This document shows positions 10,253 to 18,771 of a DNA stretch of 29,632 bases, in pieces. This DNA is from Chara braunii (Eukaryota > Streptophyta > Charophyceae > Charales > Characeae), in assembly GCA_003427395.1 (NCBI GenBank), contig BFEA01000137.1:280580-310211 (forward strand), given 5' to 3'. Under the pieces are notes generated by a model. It ran no database searches. It was not told the origin of the DNA and saw only the letters and a list, made by a program, of their open reading frames with translations. Every line of letters starts with the position of its first letter. Within the stretch, counting starts at the first letter, position 1. The position numbers were made by a program, and so were the translations under genes.

Positions 10253-11671
10253 TGTAATGACTCGCCAAAACACAGACTGAGAACACTGCTGATTTATAGG
10301 ATTTGCCACTCGAACGAATGCCTTGTTGAGATTCCTCCATTGTGCTGTGATTTCTAAGCCTGTGCGTGTGTGTGTGCCTGCTGGTTTGCGTGCCTGTATG
10401 AGTGTTTGTCGGCTGAGTGTGTGTGTGACCCGCAAGGGTTCTTGTTGGTTGAAAGGCCCCGTAGGGCTGGTACTTAGCTGTGGCCGTGACTTTGAGGGTT
10501 GCAACAGGGAAAATACTCAAGTAGTGGGGGTAGGCCCGCGACACTCAGAGCAGTGGGGAAAACCACTCAAGTAGCAGGTAGGCCGGTACCCCTCAAGTAG
10601 TGGTAGAAGTGTGAGGTACTGGAGGCCGAGCAGAAAAATACAAAAAGTTGGCATTTTTAGAGGCCCAGTAGTGGTAGGTTAGAGGTAGGCCGGTATCAGT
10701 CCAAGTAGCCTGAGTCTAGGGCCTGTCCGGACGATAGTAGAGCCTGCAATGATGTTTCCCTCCGAAAGGGAGGAGGTACCGGTTGCTAGGAGGCCTCTCG
10801 GCTTAGGAAGTGACCGCTGAGGAGGCCAGTAGGCCGCTATATCTTCTGGAGGAGCAAGTAGCTCCTCCTCATTTGCGGTATGCAAGGATTGGCGACATGC
10901 TGCTGGAGCCAAGTGCTGGACTTGTGCAGCGCTGCCTGGAGGAGAAGAGAAGCTGGGCGCTTAGCCTGGCTATGGCGAGCAGCCTAGCTTGAGGAGGAGG
11001 AAGAAGGGGGCGAAGGAGGAGAGTGGCGAGGTACCTACCTGGCTATGGTGGACACCATCTTCATCACCTTGTTGGGCGCTGCATCTGGAAGGCCCCAGTT
11101 GGGGTAGTGTCGCACCAAGGAAGCTCGAGGCAGAGTAAGGCATGGCGGCTTAGTCAGCGGCGGCATATCTTCTTGTCCTTTGGACAGGAATGCAGCGACA
11201 TAGCTGCTTTGCGTTGTCCTTTGCACAGGAGGGCAAAGCCCACAACAGTCCGCCATAGGCTAGGCATGTGAGAGGTGGAAGAAGGGGGGAAGCCATAGCT
11301 ATGATGGGCTTGTTGTTGTGTCAGCAGTAAGAGGGAACTTCGGATATTGATTCTGGTTCATCCACTCATTGTTATTATTATTATTGGAAGAAGAATAAGA
11401 TTGGCNTCGGATATTGATTCTGGTTCATCCACTCATTGTTATTATTATTATTGGAAGAAGAATAAGATTGGCGAAGTGAAGGAGGAGGAGGAAGGTGGAG
11501 AAAGAAGGGGGATTTGTCATTGGTCTTGCTGGTGTACATCTTCTTCTTCTTCTTCTTCTATCTCTCTTCTTCGGTCTCTATCTCTTTGCAAGTGATTTCA
11601 TTTCTTTCGCAATTGGGTGACATTGTCTTTCATTGTGAATTTGCACTTTGGGAATGACCAGGATCGTAACA
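10253..11671 (+). repeat. 3' LTR of element B
   Basis: Same ends and order as 1990-3307. It is longer mainly because a 66-base block (11340-11405) is repeated exactly at 11407-11472 around a single N at 11406, which looks like an assembly join. Apart from that the two LTRs differ by many scattered substitutions, largely transitions. Confidence 0.92.
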
Positions 11672-11689
11672 ATTGTTTATTTTTAGGAG

Positions 11690-13026
11690 AGTGTCATTGC
11701 AATGGGACATTTTGGCTATAAGAAGACTAGTGTCAATCAGGTATAATGATTTTGGTGGCGTGATATGCTAGACGAAGCCAAACAGTACGTTCAGACTTGT
11801 CAAGTTTGTCAGGGGACAAGCCGCGAACTCAAGCTCCGCTTGGGTTGCTTAAGCCATTGCCAATTCCTGCTGGTCCGGGACAGAGTGTTTCCATGGATTT
11901 CATGGATACCCTCGTGACCAACAAGAGTGACAAGAGGCATATCTTCGTCATAGTTGATAGGTTTACTAAGTACACTAGTTTGATTGCCATGCCGGAGACC
12001 GCAAGGACTGAGCACGTTATCCAGTTATTTATGGATAACTGGGTGCATGACTTTGGACTACCAAAGATTATTGTTAGTGACAGAGATGTTCGTTTCACAA
12101 GCGAAATGTGGAAGAAGGCTGTAGAACAGATGGGCAGCCAACTCCAGGTGACTTCTGGGAATCAACCCGAAGCCAACGGGCAAGCTGAACAGATGAACCG
12201 AGTGGTGCAGCATCTGCTGAGGCATTACATTAAGCGCAACCAAGATGACTGGGATGAGAAGTTACCTCTCATCGCCAACCTGTACAACAATGTTGTGCAC
12301 AGCACCACCGACGTCAGTCCGAACCACTTGCACCTGGGGTGGAAGCCTAGATGTGCTTTAGACTTCCTCTTGCCTGAAAACCGATCTGCTGCAACTCATT
12401 GAATTTGGTGTCCTGTATGAGGAGTTGCTGCAGCAAGCTGTCGAACACATCAAGAAATCTCAAGAAGCAATGATTGCTTTTGAGAACAAACATCGACGAC
12501 TATCCACATTTATGGTAGGGAAACATGTCTGGGTTAAGTCTAGTGAGCCAGGACAGGAATTCAACATCTCTAGGAAACTAATGCCTCAATACTTCGGTCC
12601 TTGGGAAGTCTTGGATATTGTGGGTAGTGAAGAGGATGGTCCCTTGTATGTGATTCGTATCCCTGGTCGCTTGCGCACTTACCCTGTGTTTTATGCCTCA
12701 AAGCTTGCACCTTTTGCTGCGATACAACAATTCCCATTAAGGAGATCATGCTGCCCCCAACCATGGATGGCCACGCGGACGTCGATGATATTTTGGAGCA
12801 CAAAGACATGCCTGTTCCCAAGCCTGTGGGTAGAGGAAGACCTCCAAAACCCAAGAGAGAGTACCGGGTCAGATTCAGGCATCACACGGATCCAAAAGAA
12901 GACCGATGGTTCACCAGAGAGGAACTGATTGAGTCAGCACCTCAGATTGTGGCAGACTATGAAGGGGAAGGCACCTGTATAGAAGCATCTCAGCGGACTT
13001 TCAAAGCTAAGGGGGATGGAATGTGA
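11690..13026 (+). pseudogene. Element A, 3' part: integrase and chromodomain-like tail
   Basis: Resumes the gene broken at 1989. The zinc-finger region reads MGHFGYKKTS, then CQVCQG, with stops and a frame change. The core frame 11797-12402 has Asp in SVSMDF, Asp in VSDRDVRF and Glu in NGQAEQMNR, with 35 residues between the last two, the classic D-35-E. The C-terminal module (12425-12757) has HVWVKSSEP, YFGPWEVLDIVG and RLRTYPVFYASKL. A last frame, 12748-13026, has VDDILEHKD, EYRVRFRHHTDPKEDRWF and LIESAPQIVADYE, a chromodomain-like pattern. At least two frameshifts (near 12405 and 12750) separate the pieces. A closely related copy lies on the minus strand at 19104-19520. Confidence 0.9.
13004..13017 (+). 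other. Polypurine tract of element A
   Basis: AAGCTAAGGGGGAT just before the LTR start TGTGAG at 13022. The same tract sits at the matching place in the minus-strand relative (19067-19084), which confirms its role. Confidence 0.7.
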
Positions 13027-14058
13027 GAAATGTGTGCTCAGGGCCCCCTAGACAACATGCATATGTTTTGTCTGTGGTCCCCAACAAGCCTCGTGCCCGC
13101 CCTAAGTGAAGGCGGACCTGAATAGTCACGAGAGGCCCTTATCTCAACATTTTCCAATGTGGGTCTTAGACAATTGCTACACTCCAATTGGTTGAAGTGC
13201 AACCTGGGCCTCACACTGGGCTCTTTCAGAAGGAGCAGCTGCGTCAGGCGGTTGAGCCCAGGACGCAGGTGGTTGCGCCCTAGGCACACGCAGCGTGAGG
13301 CCGACACATCACGAAGTGGCCACGGGCCAGTGAGAATGCACCATTGTCGTCACATCTATCCCACGGGCCAATGAAAACACAGCAAACATTCGGAGCCTGG
13401 AAAATCCCGGGTGTGCCCAATTGAAAAGGGCCCAGGCCCTCAATTGTAAACACTGAGGCCCGACCCGAAGCTACTGGAAACTTCCATGGCCAGGCCCGGA
13501 CAGGCCAGCAGCAGCAACCTCTCCCATATAGGGAGGAGGCCAGCCAGGCTATGGCATTCTGGCCTAGGCAGGCAATGCGGACACGCTGCTGCGCTCGCAC
13601 ACAAGTCTTTGCATTGCGCATCTGCTGGCTGGGGGCGCGCGTGAGCGTTGAGAGGTGAGGGGCGCTGCCCAGCAGCGGGGCGCTAGCGGCCATAGCTGGG
13701 CTGCAGGGCGCGAGGGCAGAGGAGGGCGACAGGGGTCTTCGGACAGGGGGTGATGAGGGAGACGAGAGTACATACCTGGTGTATGTGGGAGGTCGGCATT
13801 GGTGTTGACGACATGTACATTGGTCTTCAAAGTCGAAGTGAGCCTGTTGCATGAATGTAGGTAGGCTAGGTAGGACAAGTCGAGTAGGCTGGGTAGGTAG
13901 GACAAGTAGAGTAGGCTGGGCGCTGGGCGCCAGACAAGAGGAGCGACATTGAATACTGCATTGGTGTGGCCTGAGGGCTTGAACATTGGTTCATGGGTTC
14001 GTTGTATTGCTCTTATTTGGATGGAATCTTGGTGCATTTGAGCTCTCTGCTTGTTACA
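13022..14058 (+). repeat. Putative 3' LTR of element A
   Basis: Begins TGTGAG after the polypurine tract. The first 300 bases or so match the minus-strand copy at 18772-19066, including a block containing CTCGTGCCCGCCCTAAGTGA. A short tandem repeat of the type taggctgggtaggtagga lies at about 13858-13921. The end at 14058 (TTGTTACA) is a guess from the expected CA terminus, because no second LTR of A is present to compare. Proline/arginine-rich reading frames on the minus strand here are artefacts of composition. Confidence 0.6.
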
Positions 14059-14385
14059 TGACTATCTGGACTTCTGCGGGATTTTGCAACTTGGTTTCTG
14101 TATATCGCTCTCCTTCATATTCCTTGCATTGCGAGTTAAGTACGAATTAATAATTGATGAATTGTAAAGGAGAGGAATTTAACGAAAAGATTGAAAATTC
14201 AAGAAATTTGATTAGTGCCGAATTAGTGTCGTTTGTACTACTTTGTAGTTTGAAAGCAAGGAGATTGAAAAGTTTGAGATATCGAAATTTTGCAAATTTT
14301 AAATTAATTAAGTAATTCCAAGTGAATTTTGAGGGAAATAATGAAGATTTGAATTTTGGGGAATTTTAAGAAAATGAAAAAAAAA
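14059..14385. other. AT-rich unassigned stretch
   Basis: About 330 AT-rich bases with no open frame or motif I recognise. They separate the LTR of element A from the G-rich minisatellite and may belong to the internal region of element D on the minus strand. Confidence 0.4.
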
Positions 14386-14680
14386 GCAGCACGCGGGGGG
14401 GAAAGTAGCACGTGGGGGAGGAAGGTAGCGTGCGGGAGAAGAAGAGCGCGCGGGGGGAAAAGTTGCACGCGGGGGAAAAAGCATCGGGCCGGGGGAACTA
14501 GAGTGCGCGGGGGGGAAGCAGAGCGTGCGGGGGGGAAAGGTAGCGCGCAGGGGGAAAAGCAGCACGCGGGGGGAAACAAAGTGTGCGGGGGGGGGGAAGG
14601 CAGAGTGCGGGGGGAAGGTAACGCACGGGGGAAAAAGCAGCGCGCAGGGGGAAACAGAGCGCGCTGGGGGGAAAAGGGGT
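14386..14680. repeat. G-rich minisatellite, unit about 20-23 bases
   Basis: Around 13 imperfect units of the form agcGCGCGGGGGGGAAAa in tandem, each with a run of five or more G on the plus strand. The long proline- or glycine-rich frames across it are composition artefacts. The regularly spaced G runs suit G-quadruplex formation on the plus strand. Confidence 0.85.
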
Positions 14681-14740
14681 GATGAGGATGATGACGATGA
14701 AGATGATGATGATGATGATGATGATGACGACGAAAAGAAC

Positions 14741-14783
<43 letters not shown>
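14681..14783. repeat. (GAT)n-rich microsatellite
   Basis: Imperfect GAT/GAC/GAA trinucleotide tract directly abutting the G-rich minisatellite. Acidic Asp-rich frames through it are not genes. Confidence 0.9.
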
Positions 14784-15218
14784 ATCGGATCGAGATCGAT
14801 TCGATTTCGAATCGAAATCGATTTGGAATTGATTTCAATTCGGAGATCAATACGATTTCGATTTGTCGAAATCGTCGGGGTTTCGTTTTCGAAACCGATG
14901 TCCGATTTCAAAGGCCGACGGGGGAAGACGATGAGACGAAGATGGGGGGGAAGAAGAAGAAAAGAAAAGAAACGTTGTCGGGGAAGAAGAAGAAGAAAAG
15001 AAAAAAATAAAATGACATACCTGCGCGTTGTGGTCGGCGTTTCAGGATCGGTGATGACGTGGCAACGATGACGATAACGTGGCAATGTCGCCGTTGAAGA
15101 TGATGACGGCGGGGATGATGTGGCAATGTCGATGACGAAGGTGATGATGACGATGATGGTATGGCGTCGTTGAAGCTTCTCTGCGTCAAATAGGGCGGGC
15201 CGGAGGGCGATTGACGCC
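14784..15218 (-). other. Leader-like region of element D, no gene
   Basis: Lies just inside the PBS on the minus strand. It has a dense cluster of TCGA/ATCG words with a palindrome (arms CGATTTCGA and TCGAAATCG, 14802-14820), AAG-rich blocks (14940-15008) and a GTC/GAC-rich part (15040-15180). The shared 14-mer GCCACGTCATCACC and the general order resemble 29266-29632. No gag or pol motif was found. Confidence 0.5.
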
Positions 15219-15230
15219 GCTCCGATACCA
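15219..15230 (-). other. Primer-binding site of element D
   Basis: On the minus strand reads TGGTATCGGAGC, identical to the PBS of B and C and also followed by GG. One base separates it from the end of the LTR at 15232. Confidence 0.82.
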
Positions 15231-15231
15231 G

Positions 15232-15786
15232 TGTGATGAGGCAGAGGCAGAGCAGCGAGGCTGGGAGAGAGAGGGGGAGTGAGAGGACACACACACGCTC
15301 ACTCAAGTCGACGCAGACTCGACACGACTTGACGGACGCAGACACAAAGTGGCAAAAGTCGCAAAGTCACAGTCTTGAATTCTCGAACACAATGTCGAAG
15401 CAAAGTCGCACTGAACACGAGCACTGAGGCTGAAAACTTCGTGTCGTACTGTGCTTGAGTCCGTAAGTACGGTCCTGAGGGCGAAAGTGAAAATGCCTCA
15501 GGGCCAGAACTGAAAATCGAAAGTCTGAGAGTGGGAGCCAGAATGCCGGATGGAGCCAAGTGTCCAAAATCCGAAAGTCCAAAAAGAAGGAATTTGAAAA
15601 CGGGCGCCAGAATGCGGATGGCGCCAACTGTCCGAAATCGGAAAAGCAAAAACCAAGTAAAACAGAACAAAATAATTGCAAAAACGAAAAAAAGAAAATA
15701 AGTACAGCAAGCTGGCAGATGGTAATCCGCAGACCAGGGATTGAGCCCTGGCGGAGTCCGTAACGGGATGGAGAGGGGGGAATACA
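15232..15786 (-). repeat. LTR of element D (minus orientation)
   Basis: On the minus strand it starts TGTATTCCCC (at 15786) and ends CTCATCACA (at 15232), directly followed by the PBS. The size would be 555 bases. The high-coordinate end rests only on a TG terminus. It contains an internal direct repeat, about 15532-15576 and 15602-15645 (cgccagaatgc.ggatgg.gccaa.tgtcc.aaat). No matching second LTR is visible, so the element is partial. Confidence 0.62.
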
Positions 15787-15818
15787 ACTTGGCCTTAAAG
15801 GGGGTTTAGATTTTACTT

Positions 15819-15956
15819 TCTCCTGATTGCTGTCATGATCGGATAGTACAGTGGGATTGTAGTCGGCTTTTGGCTAAGATCAAGTGTAGTATCTGTTCTG
15901 ATCAGTTTAATATCTGATCCGTGGTCCATCGGGCCACACACAGACAAAAAAAAAAA
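15819..15956 (+). pseudogene. U2 snRNA retropseudogene, 3' truncated
   Basis: From about 15863 to 15942 the sequence follows the 5' half of U2 spliceosomal RNA: CGGCTTTTGGCTAAGATCAA, then the branch-point pairing segment GTAGTA (15886-15891), stem IIa CTGTTCTGATCAG, TTTAATATCTGAT and a plant-like hairpin GTGGTCCATCGGGCCAC. The Sm site and the 3' half are absent; an A11 run (15946-15956) follows instead. GATTTTACTT (15809-15818) and GATTTACTT (15957-15965) flank the unit as a likely target-site duplication. The true U2 5' end is disturbed: about 44 unmatched bases precede the homology. This pattern fits LINE-type retroposition. Confidence 0.85.
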
Positions 15957-15965
15957 GATTTACTT

Positions 15966-16423
15966 GGAGAGCTGTATCCTTGTTGCTGTGTCAATGCTGG
16001 CCAATGAGAGTTCAATGTGATGCTTGTGATTTGAGTTTCTTCTTCGCAGTGTCCACACTGCCAGAAAACACAACCAAACCTGCAAACTCACTCCATGCAC
16101 ACACATATAGGCACACTTTACCATCTTCGTTGCCAGTCGGCATGCCAATTCTTTCAAACCTGCCTGTCAGTGCGTCTCTTTTCCCAAAAAGTCATATTGA
16201 GGTCACCACACAGTCTTCAGATATCTTTTGTTCGTCCATTCTAAAGTTTCATATCTCCGCTGGATTCCATCTGAACCTTTGTGCCATGTAACGGAAATGG
16301 CATTGATGTTGGAGAAGCCGTGCAGGCGTGTTGCTGTTTGTAAAAAGATGCTGACAGTATGGAAGCACTCAATGTGTATGTTTGAAAAACACGCTTACAT
16401 GCATACTCACTATAACTTACATG
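15966..16423. other. Unassigned stretch
   Basis: About 460 bases between the U2 copy and the inverted-repeat element. Frames are short and show no family motif. I see nothing functional here. Confidence 0.4.
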
Positions 16424-16500
16424 TATATCGTCATACAGAGCTGCCCGGTAAACCGTAGGTAGAGAGGGAGAAGAGGGCAACAAACAAGGGGCTGTGACAA

Positions 16501-16552
16501 ACTTTTTCGTCGGAGTTTCGCCGACTCATCAGGAGGCTGAACCCTCAACAGT
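16501..16552 (-). ncRNA. Hammerhead ribozyme-like motif, left arm (degraded)
   Basis: On the minus strand: ACUGUU, then a GAGG/CCUC hairpin (stem I), core CUGAUGA (16532-16526), stem II GUCGG/CCGAC fully paired, GAA, then AAAGU. Stem III pairs ACUGU with AAAGU apart from one G-A mismatch. The predicted cleavage is after U at 16547 (triplet GUU). It has a better stem II than the right arm but a weaker stem III. Confidence 0.6.
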
Positions 16553-16907
16553 CTGCAGAATCCCCTAACTGATTACACTGTAAGTGATAATCCACCTTAA
16601 CCCCGGCTGTGTTTAAACATCGACGACTGCCTGACAACTGATACCCTGAGGTGGGCACCAACCACTGCCCTCAAGGTACCGGTGATGAAAATCAAAGCAG
16701 ACTATCACTCACCCACACCAGATGGAAAACTCTACAGACTGTCGGTTCACACCCCATCACAAGCCGGCAAAACACCCACGAAACAAAGAAAGGTCCGTCA
16801 CAGCCAATATATATCAGTTCAGTTGTCGGGCAGTCGTTGATGCTTAACCTCAACTGGGGTTGAGGTGGATTATCACTTACAGTGTAATCAGTTAGGGGAT
16901 TCTGGAG

Positions 16908-16962
16908 ACTGTTGAGGGGTCATCCCCCTCCTGATGAGTCGGTGAAACTCCAACGAAACAGT
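16908..16962 (+). ncRNA. Hammerhead ribozyme-like motif, right arm
   Basis: The plus strand folds as an open-stem-III hammerhead. ACUGU (16908-16912) pairs with ACAGU (16958-16962) as stem III; U16913 is position 17. GAGGGG (16914-16919) pairs with CCCCUC (16925-16930) around loop UCAUC as stem I. Core CUGAUGA is 16931-16937. Stem II is GUCGG/CCAAC with one C-A mismatch and a 7-base loop, followed by GAA (16955-16957). The conserved core nucleotides and the A15.1-U16.1 pair are all present. The predicted triplet is GUU, which satisfies the NUH rule but is not the most common natural one. Confidence 0.75.
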
Positions 16963-17038
16963 TTGTCACAGCCCCTAGAATGTTGTCCTCTTTTCCCTCT
17001 CTGCCGATGGTTTACCGGACAGTTCTGTTTGACTATAT

Positions 17039-18416
17039 CTGTTATATCTGACCCTATTTCTTTTTTCCCCCCCTAAATAACAGGGCTTTACTCCATGGTC
17101 CTGGCTCCATGCCCTTATGGGGAGCAGCAGTCCGGTCCGGGTAGTTTCGACCAGCAACTCAGAAAGGCATGAGCACCACCCACTTTATGCTCCATCTCGT
17201 TTTTTATGACCGGAGGGACACCGAGTAGCATTTGATTGCTTCCCTTTAGGGGGGTTATCTGCTGGGAAAGCTTTCTATCCTTAAAAATAAACGCTCCTAA
17301 GACCAGGTCTGGCACATTTCTCTCATTCCTGATCCAGGCTGCCGGCAACTACCCATAGAACAAGAACCAGACCAACTGGTAGAAATGTCAAAGTCTTTTT
17401 CTTTTATAATTGTTGGGATCTTGAAAGTTGTATGGGTAAGAAGGGAAGTGGGTTGAAACTGCAATGACCAGGACCGTTTACCATCCTTTCTAAACTTCCC
17501 TTTCTGCACCCTGTCCTTCCACTAACTCGTCTAGCTGGTTTCTGAAGTTGGAGCCGTTATCTGGGATTTTATCATTCTCTGTCTGATCCACCGGTATAGT
17601 CTGGTAACCGATTGTTAAAGAGGAGTTGGTTGGCGGATATCTTCCCCACTTTTCCATTGCGATCTCCATTTCTGGAGCTGGTCTCTGAAGAATTGCTCCT
17701 TAGTGTCATTTCTTTCAATATTCTGTCCATCTCTTTCCCACTGGATCCTGATCTCTGTTTCTACAGCCTCCATGTGGCTCTCGATCAGTTCTTGCTTGTG
17801 AGTATGCCAGCATTTGGAAGTAATGATAGAGCTTTAGCTTTTGTTTCGCTAGGTCTTTGCTGTAGGATTGCTGGCATGGTGGTGTAGGTGTCTGATGTGT
17901 TATGTTGCGAACAATCTGTTTGTTCAGACGAAGGCCTCGGCCATTGTGTTCTCTTGCTGTCACGTTTGTCGTAGGATCTGCTGAGAATGCTAATATTGCA
18001 CACAAGTGTAGGCACGTGGCGTGTGTGTTCTGGACTACCTTCTCTCGAAGCAGTTCTTCAGCATCCTGATAGGGAACATGAATATGGACGAAGCACAGAA
18101 ATCCAGATTGCAAAATCACACTGAAGTCCATGTAGTCAAAGCCAGAGCAGATAGCACAATGGAACCAAGTAACCATCCATTTGAGAATGATACAGAAGAA
18201 TCGTGAGTCAATGTCCAAGCCCAACAGGGCAACACCAACAGCATAACCCAATGTAGCTCTCTCTTGTGAATGGCGCCAGGCGCCCTATCTACTCTACAGA
18301 CTAAGCCTACAACTACAGCAATGAAAGCAACCAGACAACTTGACTACCAGCGAGTGATGATGTCAACACCAATGCCGACCTCCACCTCCACCAGGTACAT
18401 GTCCTCTTCACCCACA
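17039..18416. other. Unassigned region, possible decayed coding on the minus strand
   Basis: No family recognised. A minus-strand frame of 178 codons (18251-17715) starts with a hydrophobic stretch of about 50 residues (MGYAVGVALLGLDI and following). A different minus frame, about 17817-17619, encodes a highly charged coiled-coil-like peptide (ELIESHMEAVETEIRIQ) without its own ATG. Neither has a diagnostic motif, and both may be chance or relics of the neighbouring mobile element. The sequence runs into the N gap at 18417. Confidence 0.35.
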
Positions 18417-18771
18417 NNNNNNNNNNNNNNNNNNNNNNNNNNNNNNNNNNNNNNNNNNNNNNNNNNNNNNNNNNNNNNNNNNNNNNNNNNNNNNNNNNNN
18501 NNNNNNNNNNNNNNNNNNNNNNNNNNNNNNNNNNNNNNNNNNNNNNNNNNNNNNNNNNNNNNNNNNNNNNNNNNNNNNNNNNNNNNNNNNNNNNNNNNNN
18601 NNNNNNNNNNNNNNNNNNNNNNNNNNNNNNNNNNNNNNNNNNNNNNNNNNNNNNNNNNNNNNNNNNNNNNNNNNNNNNNNNNNNNNNNNNNNNNNNNNNN
18701 NNNNNNNNNNNNNNNNNNNNNNNNNNNNNNNNNNNNNNNNNNNNNNNNNNNNNNNNNNNNNNNNNNNNNNN
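18417..18771. other. Assembly gap (355 N)
   Basis: Run of N. Any translated frame across it is meaningless. Confidence 0.99.

Larger units (their letters stand above)
1990..11671 (+). mobile_element. Element B: full-length Ty3/gypsy LTR retrotransposon nested in element A
   Basis: Bounded by two related LTRs (1990-3307 and 10253-11671) that begin TGTAATGA and end CGTAACA. A PBS lies 2 bases after the 5' LTR and a purine-rich tract abuts the 3' LTR. Inside, the order gag, zinc knuckle, protease, RT, RNase H, integrase and chromo-like tail is that of chromovirus-type gypsy elements. Element A coding sequence lies on both sides and is continuous in domain order, so B inserted into A. I see no target-site duplication (CGCAG left, ATTGT right). 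Hand comparison of the first 120 LTR bases shows about 13 differences, so the insertion is old. Several stops and frameshifts make it non-autonomous. Confidence 0.93.
16424..17038. mobile_element. Long inverted-repeat (foldback) element with ribozyme motifs
   Basis: Left arm about 16424-16640 and right arm about 16820-17038 are inverted copies roughly 215 bases long, with scattered mismatches. Examples are CGGTAAACC left against GGTTTACCG right, and CTAACTGATTACACTGTAAG left against its complement near 16881-16900. A 180-base unrelated middle holds no recognised gene. Outer ends are imprecise, and I cannot identify a target-site duplication or a transposase. Each arm carries a hammerhead-like motif pointing outward. 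It could be a foldback DNA element or inverted terminal repeats of a retroelement such as a Penelope-like one. Confidence 0.8.

Noticed and set aside
13280-14037. Minus-strand frames of 157-190 codons in the A LTR
   Set aside because: They lie in GC-rich LTR sequence, have no domain, and overlap each other in different frames.
14304-15345. Long minus- and plus-strand frames rich in Pro, Gly, Asp or Ile (up to 264 codons)
   Set aside because: They are translations of the G-rich minisatellite, the GAT tract and AAG-rich leader; no non-repetitive protein domain.
15735-15752. Hairpin CCAGGG-ATTGAG-CCCTGG that looks like a tRNA T-arm
   Set aside because: The loop is 6 rather than 7 bases, and no D-arm, anticodon arm or acceptor stem can be built around it on either strand.
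16403-16420. CACTA-like start at the left edge of the foldback element
   Set aside because: The right end does not carry the complementary CACTA terminus, and the good arm match begins about 15 bases further in.
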